Assembly: GCA_022843905.1 (NCBI GenBank) | Contig: JALHMT010000008.1 | Coordinates: forward strand, 1 to 64,000 | Reading direction: 5' to 3' | Length of the DNA stretch: 64,000 bases | From: Rubrivivax sp. | GTDB taxonomy: Bacteria > Pseudomonadota > Gammaproteobacteria > Burkholderiales > Burkholderiaceae_C | Shown: positions 35,922 to 44,313 of the stretch, piece after piece | Layout: each line of letters starts with the position of its first letter | Position numbering within the stretch: the first letter of the stretch is position 1 | Translations under genes and position numbers: made by a program | Notes under the pieces: model-generated | Database searches by the model: none | What the model saw: only the letters and a program-made list of their open reading frames with translations | What the model was told of the DNA's origin: nothing

Positions 35922-37552
35922 CGGGCGGGATCTGGCGCCGCGGCAGGCCCGGCGGCCGCGCCGGGCGGCTCCTCAGGCGCTTCGAGCGCCCTCACGCTGT
36001 CGCGCATGCGCCAGAGCATCACCAGGGCCGGGGCGGCCAGCACGGTGCTGATGATGAAGAAGGTCGGCCAGCCGATGCTTTCGGCCAGCACGCCGGCCAG
36101 CGGGCCGACCCACACCCGGCCCACCGACGCGAAGGCGCTGAGCAGCGCGAACTGCGTGGCCGTGAAGCGCCGGTTGCACAGGCTCATCAGGAAAGCCAGG
36201 AAGGCGGCGGTGCCCATGCCGCCCGACACGTTCTCGAAGGCCACCACCGCGAGCAGCCCGCCGTCCACCGGCGTGGCCTGCGCCAGCTTGACGAAGCCCC
36301 AGTCGAAGGGCGGCAGGGTCAGGCCCGGCAGCGTGTTCTTGCCGTTCACGGCCAGCCACCAGAAGCCCAGGTTGCTGACCAGTTGCAGCACGCCGAAGAA
36401 CATCAGCGCGCGCCACAGGCCGATCTTGAGCATCAGCAGGCCGCCCACCAGGGCACCGGCAATGGTCAGCCACAGCCCCAGCACCTTGTTGACCACGCCG
36501 ACCTCGGCCGACGAGTACGTCATGGCCTTCAGCAGGAAGGGCGTCATCAGCGAACCCGCGAAGGCGTCGCCCAGCTTGTAGAGCACGATGAAGATCAGGA
36601 AGGCCGCCGCGCCGCGCTGGCTGAAGTAGTTCGACAGGCCGCCGATCAGCGTCTCGAACTTCGCGCGGCGAGCCGCCCAGGCCGCCAGCGGCAGCGTGAA
36701 GGCGATGCCCATCAGCAGCGCCAGCAGGTCGATCCAGCGCGTGCGCAGCGTGGGCGTGAGGTGGCCTTCCAGCAAAGGCCCCAGCAGCGCGCGCGACAGC
36801 GACTGGCCCCAGCGGTCGGTCACCAGGTAGCCCACCACCACCGCCGCCACCACGGCCATGAAGCCCAGCACGTCGTTGCGCGCCACGCTGGTCTTCACCT
36901 CCACCGGCGGCAGCTTGGGCAGCACCAGCGCCGAGAGCACCGCCGCGCCCACCATCAGCAGCGCCATGAAGCGGTAGACCTCGGGCCAGGTCCAGCCGCC
37001 GCCCTGGTTGGGGTCGGTCCAGATGAGCGCGATGCCGCCCGACAGGATCATCGCCAGCCGGTAGCCCATCACGTTCAGCGACGCGCCCATGCCGCGTTCG
37101 GCCGGCGGCAGCAGGTCGGTGCGGTAGGCGTCGATGATGACGTCCTGCGACGCCGAGATGAAGGCCACGGCCACGGCCATCAGCGCGAAGACGCGCGTGG
37201 CGTCGGTGGGCGAGGTGCCGGCCAGCAGGAACAGCGCCCCGGCCAGCAGCAATTGCGTGAGCACCAGCCAGCCGCGCCGCCGCCCCAGGCCCGGCGGGTC
37301 GAAGCGGTCCATCAGCGGCGCCCACAGGAACTTGAAGGTGTAGGGCAGGCCCACCAGGCTGAGGAAGCCGATGGTCGCCACGTCCATGCCCGAGGTGCTG
37401 AGCCAGGCCTGCATGGCCTGCCCGGTCAGCGCCAGGGGCAGGCCCGAGGCGAAGCCGAGCAGCACCACCACCACCAGGCGGTGCAGGGCGGACAGGCGCT
37501 GGGAGAGGGTGAGCGCCGCGACGGGTTGCAGCGGCGAGGAGCCTGGGGGCAT
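35918..37552 (-). CDS. ampG: Muropeptide permease AmpG
   Basis: The 544-residue protein has the full AmpG layout of about 14 hydrophobic segments. Signatures are LLGFASGLPLALTGQAMQAW, PYTFKFLWAPLMDRFDPPGL, and SASQDVIIDAYRTDLLP. AmpG imports GlcNAc-anhydroMurNAc peptides for cell-wall recycling and controls AmpC induction where AmpR is present. No ampR/ampC pair is seen here. It is followed with overlap by an MFS carrier. A shorter AmpG-like protein is at 7728. Confidence 0.93.
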   Translation of the reverse strand: MPPGSSPLQPVAALTLSQRLSALHRLVVVVLLGFASGLPLALTGQAMQAWLSTSGMDVATIGFLSLVGLPYTFKFLWAPLMDRFDPPGLGRRRGWLVLTQLLLAGALFLLAGTSPTDATRVFALMAVAVAFISASQDVIIDAYRTDLLPPAERGMGASLNVMGYRLAMILSGGIALIWTDPNQGGGWTWPEVYRFMALLMVGAAVLSALVLPKLPPVEVKTSVARNDVLGFMAVVAAVVVGYLVTDRWGQSLSRALLGPLLEGHLTPTLRTRWIDLLALLMGIAFTLPLAAWAARRAKFETLIGGLSNYFSQRGAAAFLIFIVLYKLGDAFAGSLMTPFLLKAMTYSSAEVGVVNKVLGLWLTIAGALVGGLLMLKIGLWRALMFFGVLQLVSNLGFWWLAVNGKNTLPGLTLPPFDWGFVKLAQATPVDGGLLAVVAFENVSGGMGTAAFLAFLMSLCNRRFTATQFALLSAFASVGRVWVGPLAGVLAESIGWPTFFIISTVLAAPALVMLWRMRDSVRALEAPEEPPGAAAGPAAAPDPAR

Positions 37553-37613
37553 GGGCGCATTCTAGGAAGGTGGCCGGGCGACCCCGCCGGCCGGGTCTCG
37601 AAGCGCTGCGGAT

Positions 37614-38534
37614 CTACGCCGCCGCTGCCAGCACCGCCGCGGTGTAGAGCTGGCTGGCGCGCTGCGTCAGCGGCCCCGGCGTGCCGCTGCCGATGAGGCG
37701 CCCGTCGATGCGCGTCACCGGCGTCACGCCGCCCAGCGTGCCGGTGCAGAAGGCCTCGTCGGCGGCGTACACCTGGGCCAGCGTGAAGTCGCACTCGCGC
37801 GCCGTGCCACCCTCGGCGCGCCAGGCGTCGATGACGTTCTGCTGCGTGATGCCCTTGAAGGAGTAGGCGCTGGTCGACGTCCACAATTCGCCGCGCCGCA
37901 CGATGAAGAAGTTGGTCGAGTTGCAACTCGCCACGAAGCCGCGCGGGTCGAGCATCAGCGCTTCGTCGGCACCGGCATGGATGGCCTGGATCAGCGCCTG
38001 GATCAGGTTCAGCCGGCTGTGCGAGTTCAGCCGCAGGTCGAACACGTCGGGCCCGCTGGTGCGGAAGGTCGACGTGAACAGCGACAGCCCGCGCGCCTTC
38101 ACCTCGGGCAGCGGCGACTTGAACTCGGCCACGATGACGATGGTGGCGCCGCCGATGACGAAGCGCGGGTCCTGGTTGGGCGTGCGCTTGGTGCCGCGCG
38201 TGACCATCAGGCGGATGTGTGCGCCGTCGGTCATGCCGTTGCGCGCCAGCGTGTCGTGCAGCGCCTGCACGAGCTGCGCGCGCGTCAGGCCGATGTCCAG
38301 CGCAATGGAAGTCGCGCCCTCGTACAGACGGTCGAGGTGGGCGTCCAGGCTGATCAGCCGGCCCTGCACCAGGCGCAGGCCTTCCCACACGCCGTCGCCC
38401 AGCACGAAGCCGCTGTCGAACACCGAGATGCGGGCCTCGTGGCGCGGGAAGAACTCGCCGTTGACGTAGACCAGCACCTGGTCGTTGCGCGCATCGGGGG
38501 CGTAGCCCTGGGCGCTGCTCTGGCTCATGCTCAT
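37614..38534 (-). CDS. Class IV aminotransferase homologue, PLP lysine apparently absent
   Basis: The 306-residue protein has the fold-type IV pattern: FVLGDGVWEGLRLVQGRLISL, HIRLMVTRGTKR, AGADEALMLDPRGFV, and FCTGTLGGVTPVTRIDGR. In active members the Schiff-base lysine sits in a segment before AGADEA, and a Glu follows the next G-(Y/F)-V. Here those places read RLNSHSRLNLIQ (about residues 168-180, no Lys) and GFVASCNSTNFF (no Glu). It may use other residues, be a lyase, or be inactive. ATG 38534 is used; a GTG at 38579 is possible. It is 28 bp behind the amino-acid ABC ATPase gene. Confidence 0.8.
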   Translation of the reverse strand: MSMSQSSAQGYAPDARNDQVLVYVNGEFFPRHEARISVFDSGFVLGDGVWEGLRLVQGRLISLDAHLDRLYEGATSIALDIGLTRAQLVQALHDTLARNGMTDGAHIRLMVTRGTKRTPNQDPRFVIGGATIVIVAEFKSPLPEVKARGLSLFTSTFRTSGPDVFDLRLNSHSRLNLIQALIQAIHAGADEALMLDPRGFVASCNSTNFFIVRRGELWTSTSAYSFKGITQQNVIDAWRAEGGTARECDFTLAQVYAADEAFCTGTLGGVTPVTRIDGRLIGSGTPGPLTQRASQLYTAAVLAAAA

Positions 38535-38562
38535 GGTGGGCTTGCGGGTTCGGAAATCGGGT

Positions 38563-39348
38563 TCAGAAATCGAATTCACGGTGGCGGGCCAGGAAGGCCT
38601 GCGTGCGCGGTTGGGTGGGCGCCTTCAGCAGCTGCTCCGGCGGGCCCTGCTCATGGATGACGCCGTCGGCGATGAACAGCACGCGGCGCGCGAAGTGGTA
38701 GGCGAAGCCGATCTCGTGCGTCACCAGCAGCATGGTGCGGCCCTCTTCGGCCAGCGACAGGATGACGCGCAGCACCTCGCCCACCAGTTCGGGGTCGAGC
38801 GCCGAGGTGGGCTCGTCGAAGAGCAGCACCTCGGGGTCCATCGCGAGTGCTCGCGCGATGGCCACGCGCTGCTTCTGGCCGCCCGACAAGCGTGCCGGGT
38901 ACTGCTCGGCCTTGTCGGCCAGGCCCACGCGCGCCAGTTCGGCCAGGGCGCGCTCGCGTGCGGTCGCCAGCGGCTGGCCGCGCACCGTGCGCAGGCCTTC
39001 CATCACGTTGCCCAGCGCCGTCATGTGCGGGAACAGGTTGAACTGCTGGAAGACCATGCCGATGCGCTGCCGCACGGTCGTCAGCTCGGCTTCGTCGTAC
39101 AGCCGTTCCGTGCCCTGTCCGGGGCGGCCGATGGCCTGGCCGGCCAGCGTGACGGTGCCCGCGCTCGGCCGCTCCATGAAGTTCAGGCAACGCAGCAGCG
39201 TGCTCTTGCCCGAGCCCGAGGCGCCGAGGATGGCGATGCGGTCGCCGCGCTGCACCTCGAGGTCGATGCCGCGCAGCACGTCGTCGGCACCGAAGCGCTT
39301 GTGCAGTCCCTGCACGCGCAGCAGCGGGGTGTCGGCCGCGCTCGTCAT
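38563..39348 (-). CDS. Polar amino acid ABC transporter ATP-binding protein
   Basis: The 261-residue ATPase has Walker A GASGSGKS, Q-loop FQQFNLFPHMT, signature LSGGQKQR and Walker B VLLFDEPTSALDPE, with the switch His in VTHEIGFA. The FNLFPH sequence is typical of HisP/GlnQ-type amino-acid importers. It overlaps the following permease gene by 4 bp and is the last transporter gene of the cassette SBP-permease-permease-ATPase. Confidence 0.94.
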   Translation of the reverse strand: MTSAADTPLLRVQGLHKRFGADDVLRGIDLEVQRGDRIAILGASGSGKSTLLRCLNFMERPSAGTVTLAGQAIGRPGQGTERLYDEAELTTVRQRIGMVFQQFNLFPHMTALGNVMEGLRTVRGQPLATARERALAELARVGLADKAEQYPARLSGGQKQRVAIARALAMDPEVLLFDEPTSALDPELVGEVLRVILSLAEEGRTMLLVTHEIGFAYHFARRVLFIADGVIHEQGPPEQLLKAPTQPRTQAFLARHREFDF

Positions 39349-40013
39349 GCGTCCGACCGGCGCAGCCGGCGCTCCAGCGCGTAGGAAGCCTGCACCAGCG
39401 GCAGCAGACACAGGAAGAAGACCACGGCGATCACGGTGTAGGTCTCGATCGGGTTGAAGTTCAGCGAGGCCAGCAGCTTGCCCTGCTGCAGCAGTTCGAC
39501 GTAGGCCACGGCCGAGGCCAGCGTGGTCATCTTGAAGATCTCGATGCCGCGGTTGGTCAGCGCTGGCAGCATGCGCCGCACGGCCTGCGGCAGCACGACG
39601 CGCCGCAGCGCCTGGCCGGGCGTCATGCCCAGGGCGCGGGCGCCTTCCCACTGGCCGCGGTCGATCGACTGGATGCCGCCGCGGAAGATCTCGGCCGAGA
39701 AGGCCGCAGAGTTCAGCGAGATGCCCAGCGCCGCCGCCGTCATCGGGCCGATCTCGAAAGGCAGCAGGATGGGCAGCGCGAAGTAGAACCACAGGATCTG
39801 CACCAGCACCGGCGTGTTGCGGAAGAACTCGACGAAGGCCGTGGCCGGCCAGTAAAGCCACGCGCGCGGCGAGCGCCGCGCCAGGCCGACGGCCAGGCCC
39901 AGCGACAGCGCGCAGACGGCGCAGATCGCGAACAGCTTCAGCGTGCCGACGGCGCCGGCCAGCAGCACGTCGGCGTTCTCGAGCAGCGGGGCGAACTGCC
40001 AGCGGTAGGCCAT
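39345..40013 (-). CDS. Amino acid ABC transporter permease (HisMQ family)
   Basis: The 222-residue permease has five hydrophobic segments and the HisMQ EAA loop EGARALGMTPGQALRRVVLPQA. The segment FFRNTPVLVQILWFYFALPI is diagnostic of polar amino-acid importers. ATG 40013 is preferred over a codon at 40049 because it leaves a normal 16-bp gap after the partner permease. It pairs with the permease at 40030 as a heterodimer. Confidence 0.93.
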   Translation of the reverse strand: MAYRWQFAPLLENADVLLAGAVGTLKLFAICAVCALSLGLAVGLARRSPRAWLYWPATAFVEFFRNTPVLVQILWFYFALPILLPFEIGPMTAAALGISLNSAAFSAEIFRGGIQSIDRGQWEGARALGMTPGQALRRVVLPQAVRRMLPALTNRGIEIFKMTTLASAVAYVELLQQGKLLASLNFNPIETYTVIAVVFFLCLLPLVQASYALERRLRRSDA

Positions 40014-40029
40014 CAGCGTCTCGTGCGCA

Positions 40030-40710
40030 TCAGCGCAGCGTGCCTTCACCGCTGGCCGCCAGCCGGCGTTCGAACCACTGCGCCAGCGTGCTGGCGGCGA
40101 AGATGACCACGAAGTACAGCAGCGCCGCGGCGGTGAAGACCTCCAGCGGGCGGAAGGTCTTCTGCGCCACCTCGTTGGCCTGGAACAGCAGGTCGGCGTA
40201 GCTGACGGTGGCCACCAGCGTGGTGGTCTTCATCAGCTCGATGGCACGTTCCATGAAGGCCGGGATCATGCGCTTGACGGCCTGCGGCAGCACCACGCGG
40301 CGCATGGTCTGCGCGGGGTTCATGCCGATGGCGCGCGCGGCTTCCCACTGGCCCTTTTCTACCGAGACGATGCCGCCGCGGAAGACCTCGGCGAAGAAGG
40401 CCGCCGACTGGATGGAGAAAGTGAGCGCGGCGGCCGCGAAGGGCGTCATCTCGACGTCCAGCAGGATGGGCAGCGCGAAGAAGAACCAGAACAGCTGCAC
40501 CAGCGGCGGCGTGGTGCGGAAGACCTCGATCACCGCGCCCGCCGGCCAGGCCAGCCAGCGCCGCGGCGACAGCCGCATCAGCGCCAGCACCAGCCCCAGC
40601 GGCACGCCGCAGGCCAGCGCCGTGGCGGTGACCTTCAGCGTGTTCACCAGGCCCAGCGCCAGCAGGTCGGCGTTGGCCAGCACGGGCGCGAAGTTCCATG
40701 TATAGCTCAC
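40030..40710 (-). CDS. Amino acid ABC transporter permease (HisMQ family)
   Basis: The 226-residue permease starts at GTG. It has FRTTPPLVQLFWFFFALPIL and the EAA loop EAARAIGMNPAQTMRRVVLP, matching its partner at 39345 (both begin Y-x-W-x-F-A-P-x-L). The two likely arose by duplication and form the heterodimeric channel. It lies 21 bp after the binding-protein gene. Confidence 0.93.
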   Translation of the reverse strand: MSYTWNFAPVLANADLLALGLVNTLKVTATALACGVPLGLVLALMRLSPRRWLAWPAGAVIEVFRTTPPLVQLFWFFFALPILLDVEMTPFAAAALTFSIQSAAFFAEVFRGGIVSVEKGQWEAARAIGMNPAQTMRRVVLPQAVKRMIPAFMERAIELMKTTTLVATVSYADLLFQANEVAQKTFRPLEVFTAAALLYFVVIFAASTLAQWFERRLAASGEGTLR

Positions 40711-40731
40711 GAACGTTCGCGCCTTGTCGTC

Positions 40732-41574
40732 TTACTTGATCATTTCCTTCATCACCGGCGGCGCGGCCTTGGGGTCGAGGCCGAAGCCGACGAGGAACTC
40801 CTCGTACCACTTCTGCGTCTGGCCGCTCTGGTAGTGGCCGGCCAGGGCCTTGTCGACCCAGGCCACGAAGGCCTTGTCGTCTTCCTTGCGCACCGCGGCG
40901 CTGGACGGCTGCGAGACCGCCGGCGTGGGCACCACGATCTTGCCGGTGCCCAGGCGCTGGCGTGCGGCCAGCAGTGGCGGGTGGAACAGGCACACCGCGT
41001 CGGCACGGCCGGCCTGGAAGGCGGCGATGGCCTCGGGGTTGCCGGGGAAGCGCTGGATCGACGCCTTGGCGACGTTCTCGCTGAGGAACTTGTCCATGCT
41101 GCTGGCCTGCGGCACGGCGATGCGCACGGTGGGCTGGTTCAGGTCGGCCCAGGTCTTCACGGCCAGGTCGTCGCGCGCCAGCACGGCCAGCGAATAGAAC
41201 AGCAGCGGGCTCTGCGGAAAATCGACGGCCTGTGCGCGCTCGGGCGTGGCGTCCAGCATGTACATGATGTCGATCTTGTTGCCCTGCAGCGCGGCGATGG
41301 CCGTGCCCCAGGTGACTTCGACGGGCTCGAACTTCACGCCCAGCGCCGTGGCCATCGACTTGCCCATCGACACGCCCAGGCCCGTCGACCACTCGCCGCT
41401 CTTCGGGTCCTTCGAATACCAGGGCGGCGCCTGCGTCACGCCCACGCGCAGGCTGCCGCGCTGCTTGATCTGCGCCAGCGTGCCGCCGGCCTGGGCCAGG
41501 GCGAAACCGGGCAGAGAAAGCGCCAGCGGCACGGCGGCCAGGGCACGAAGGGTGGAACGGCGGTCTCGGGTCAT
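40732..41574 (-). CDS. Family 3 solute-binding protein of the amino acid ABC transporter
   Basis: The 280-residue precursor has a signal peptide with twin arginines (DRRSTLRALAAVPLALSLPG, cut after FALA). It then shows the SBP family 3 start LAQIKQRGSLRVGVTQAPPW. Later landmarks are GLGVSMGKSMATALGVKFE and QGNKIDIMYMLDATPERAQ, where the usual DxxxxxxTxTxER signature is partly kept. It binds a polar amino acid or related compound. The gene begins 1 bp after the GntR regulator stop, so it is very likely in the same transcript. Confidence 0.92.
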   Translation of the reverse strand: MTRDRRSTLRALAAVPLALSLPGFALAQAGGTLAQIKQRGSLRVGVTQAPPWYSKDPKSGEWSTGLGVSMGKSMATALGVKFEPVEVTWGTAIAALQGNKIDIMYMLDATPERAQAVDFPQSPLLFYSLAVLARDDLAVKTWADLNQPTVRIAVPQASSMDKFLSENVAKASIQRFPGNPEAIAAFQAGRADAVCLFHPPLLAARQRLGTGKIVVPTPAVSQPSSAAVRKEDDKAFVAWVDKALAGHYQSGQTQKWYEEFLVGFGLDPKAAPPVMKEMIK

Positions 41575-41575
41575 G

Positions 41576-42331
41576 TCAGGCCTCCTGGGCGGTGTCGTGT
41601 TGGAGCGCCCGCTGGCGGGCACGAAGGAACTTCTCGGTCTGCGCGGCGCCGCGCTGCATGTGCTCGGCGATCTCGGCGTGCATGGCGGCCAGGTCGTCAC
41701 CGAGCGCGGCGGCCACGTAGCTGTCGTGGCTGTCGCGCCGCGGGCCTCGTGTGGCGTGCGCGCGGTGGTGCGTGGCCCAGTACAGCTGCAGCCGGCCACG
41801 CAGGCCGGCCCAGGTGCGCTGCAGCAGCTGATGGCCGCTGGCCTCGTAGACGAGGCCGTGCAGGTCGAGTTCGGCGGCAATGCTGCCGGCGTCGTCGCGG
41901 GCATCGATGGCCCGCGTCAGCGCGGCCTGGCGCTGCAGCAGTGCGCGGCGGAAAGCCTCGTCGCGCCGCGACCAGGCCTGCTCGAAGGCGAAGCGTTCGA
42001 GCGTGATGCGCATCGACTGGATCTCGCGCAGGTCGTCCACAGTCAGGCCCGTGACGCGCGTGCCGGTGTAGGGCACGGTGACCACCAGGCCTTCGTCGAT
42101 GAGCTGGCGCAACGCCTCGCGCAGCGGTGCGCGGCTGACGTCGAACTGCGCGGCGAGCGCCGTTTCGACCAGGGGCGTGTCGGGAGGCAGGTCGCCTTCG
42201 AGGATGGCGCGCCGCAGGCCTTCGACGATGTGCGCGCGGAAGGTGGCCTTGGACACGCGGGCGAGGCCCTTCGCAGGGGCGCGGCGCGGCGTGGCGGGGG
42301 TGGCTGTGGTGCTTGCGGACAAGACGTTCAA
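41576..42331 (-). CDS. GntR family (FadR/FCD type) transcriptional regulator
   Basis: About 251 residues. The N-terminal winged helix reads IVEGLRRAILEGDLPPDTPL then LAAQFDVSRAPLREALRQL, the GntR signature. The C-terminal all-helical FCD domain has metal-ligand-like residues: an Asp in ELDLHGLVYEASGH and His in YWATHHRAH, AMHAEIAEHMQ. Starts are unclear: TTG 42331, TTG 42322 and GTG 42256 are all in frame. The longest is used. A palindrome lies 12 bp upstream, suggesting autoregulation. It sits between the TRAP genes and the amino-acid ABC genes and could control either. Confidence 0.88.
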   Translation of the reverse strand: MNVLSASTTATPATPRRAPAKGLARVSKATFRAHIVEGLRRAILEGDLPPDTPLVETALAAQFDVSRAPLREALRQLIDEGLVVTVPYTGTRVTGLTVDDLREIQSMRITLERFAFEQAWSRRDEAFRRALLQRQAALTRAIDARDDAGSIAAELDLHGLVYEASGHQLLQRTWAGLRGRLQLYWATHHRAHATRGPRRDSHDSYVAAALGDDLAAMHAEIAEHMQRGAAQTEKFLRARQRALQHDTAQEA

Positions 42332-42343
42332 GCGCGGTCGTCG

Positions 42344-42355
42344 ATTGTCGACAAT
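42344..42355. promoter_or_regulatory. Putative GntR operator palindrome
   Basis: ATTGTCGACAAT is a perfect 12-bp palindrome containing TTGTCGACAA. This fits the TNGT-N(2-3)-ACNA consensus of FadR-type GntR operators. It lies just upstream of the GntR gene, in the 122-bp gap after the TRAP large-permease stop. Confidence 0.55.
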
Positions 42356-42453
42356 GTAGTCGCTGACGGGGTGCGAAGCAAGGTGGGCGACACGGAACGC
42401 GGTGTCACCCGGGCCGGCGTGCTGAGCCGGCCCCAGCCGCGCGTGCCTCGCCC

Positions 42454-43779
42454 CTACCAGCCGATCGCCTTCGGCAGCCAGGTCGCGATGGCCGGAAAGT
42501 AGAAGACCAGCGCGATGCCCAGCACCTGCAGGCCGATGAAGGGCAGCACGCCGGTGTAGATCTGCCGCGTGGTGATCTGCGGCGGCGCCACGCCGCGCAG
42601 GAAGAACAGCGCCCAGCCAAAGGGCGGCGTGAGGAAGCTGGTCTGCAGGTTCACGGTGATCAGCATGGCCAGCCAGACCGGGTCGACGCCGGCTGCGGCG
42701 AAGATGGGCAGGAACAGCGGCACGGCGATGTAGCTGATCTCGATCCATTCGAGGAAGAAGCCCAGCACGAAGATCAGCGTCATCAGGAACAGGATGTCGG
42801 CGTTGACGCCGCCCGGCAGGAAGGCGAACAGGTCCTCGATGAGCTTCTCGCCCTGCAGGCCGCGGAAGGCGATGCTGAAGACCTGCGAGCACATCAGGAT
42901 GAACAGCACCATGGCCGAGATGCGCATGGTGGACTGCATCACCTCGCGCAGCACCGACAGGGTGAGCCGCCGTGCCAGCGCCACCACCAGGATGGAGCCG
43001 AGCGCGCCCATCGACGCGGCTTCGGTGGGTGCCGCCACGCCGCCGATGATGCTGCCCAGCACCGCCAGCACCAGGGTCAGTGGCGGCAGCGCCACCTTCA
43101 GCACGCGCAGCCACAGTTCGGCGCGCGGCAGGGCGTCGCGCTCGGCGACCGGCACCGGCGGCATGGCGTCCGGCCTGAGCATGCCGTAGACGACGATGTA
43201 GGTGCAGTACAGGGCCGCCAGCATCAGTCCGGGCATCACGGCGGCGGCGAAGAGCGTGCCCACCGAGAGCTGCATGATGTCGGACAGCAGGATCAGCACC
43301 AGGCTGGGCGGGATGATCTGCCCCAGCGTGCCCGAGGCGCAGATCGCGCCGCAGCTGACGCCGGGGTCGTAACCGCGCCGCAGCAGCGTGGGCAGCGTCA
43401 GCAGGCCCAGGGTGATGACGGTGGCACCCACGATGCCGGTGGTGGCGCCCATCAGCACGCCCACGCCGATGATGCCCAGCGCCATGCCGCCGCGAACGCC
43501 GCCGGCGAGGTGGCCGATGACGTCGAGCAGGTCTTCGGCCAGCCGGGACTTCTCCAGCATCACGCCCATGAAGACGAACAGCGGAATGGCCAGCCACTGG
43601 TAGTTGGCCACCACGCCGTACAGGCGGGCCGGCAGCAGGTGGAACAGCGTCTCGCCGAAGCCCATGAAGCCGAACACGAAGCCGCTGGTGACCAGGGTGA
43701 TGCCCACCGGAACGCCGGCCATCAGCAGCCCGAAGAAGGCCACCAGCAGGCCGATGGCCAGCCACTCGTTGAGGCTCAT
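42454..43779 (-). CDS. TRAP transporter large permease (DctM)
   Basis: The 441-residue protein has about 12 hydrophobic segments and the DctM blocks GVPVGITLVTSGFVFGF, NYQWLAIPLFVFMG, GGMALGIIGVGVLMGATTG, and the late NLQTSFLTPPFGWALFFLRG. It couples Na+ flow to uptake of a carboxylate delivered by the binding protein. It overlaps the small permease gene by 4 bp. Confidence 0.95.
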   Translation of the reverse strand: MSLNEWLAIGLLVAFFGLLMAGVPVGITLVTSGFVFGFMGFGETLFHLLPARLYGVVANYQWLAIPLFVFMGVMLEKSRLAEDLLDVIGHLAGGVRGGMALGIIGVGVLMGATTGIVGATVITLGLLTLPTLLRRGYDPGVSCGAICASGTLGQIIPPSLVLILLSDIMQLSVGTLFAAAVMPGLMLAALYCTYIVVYGMLRPDAMPPVPVAERDALPRAELWLRVLKVALPPLTLVLAVLGSIIGGVAAPTEAASMGALGSILVVALARRLTLSVLREVMQSTMRISAMVLFILMCSQVFSIAFRGLQGEKLIEDLFAFLPGGVNADILFLMTLIFVLGFFLEWIEISYIAVPLFLPIFAAAGVDPVWLAMLITVNLQTSFLTPPFGWALFFLRGVAPPQITTRQIYTGVLPFIGLQVLGIALVFYFPAIATWLPKAIGW

Positions 43780-44300
43780 GTCGAGGCCTTGGCCGACACG
43801 AAGCGCCGCCACGCCGCCACGCCCTGGGCGGAGGCCTGCAGACCGAAGAGCGCGAAGCCCAGCGGGATCAGGGCCTTGAGCACCCAGCGGTGCGTGAGGC
43901 CGCCGGGGTCGGCCGAGATCTCGCCGATGCTGTAGGACTGCATGACGTAGGGGATCGAGTAGCGGATCACCAGCCCCGCGAAGACCAGCGCGAGCAAGGC
44001 CGAGATGCCGTCGATGGCCGCCTGCCTTCGCGGCGAGAAGCGCGCATACAGCACGTCCACGCGCACGTGCTCGCCCTTGCCCAGCGCGTAGGTCATGCCC
44101 ACCAGCGCCAGAGGTGCCAGCAGGTGCCACTCCAGTTCCTGCGACCACACCGAGCCGATGCTGAAGGCATAGCGCAGCAGCACGTTGGTGGCCATCAGCA
44201 GCACCACCGCGAGCGTGAGCCAGGCGGCGGCGCGGCCGATGCGGTCGACGAACCTGTCCACGACAGCGGCGTAGCCGCTGTCGGCATCCACGGGTGTCAT
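43776..44300 (-). CDS. TRAP transporter small permease (DctQ)
   Basis: The 174-residue protein has four hydrophobic segments and the DctQ core VWSQELEWHLLAPLALVGMTYALGKGEHVRVDVLY (split over residues 51-85). The core contains the typical W-x-x-E-L-x-x-x-L and G-x-H-V-x-V-D. It follows the binding-protein gene by 13 bp and overlaps the large-permease gene by 4 bp (ATGA). Confidence 0.93.
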   Translation of the reverse strand: MTPVDADSGYAAVVDRFVDRIGRAAAWLTLAVVLLMATNVLLRYAFSIGSVWSQELEWHLLAPLALVGMTYALGKGEHVRVDVLYARFSPRRQAAIDGISALLALVFAGLVIRYSIPYVMQSYSIGEISADPGGLTHRWVLKALIPLGFALFGLQASAQGVAAWRRFVSAKAST

Positions 44301-44313
44301 GAGGGAGTGACGC

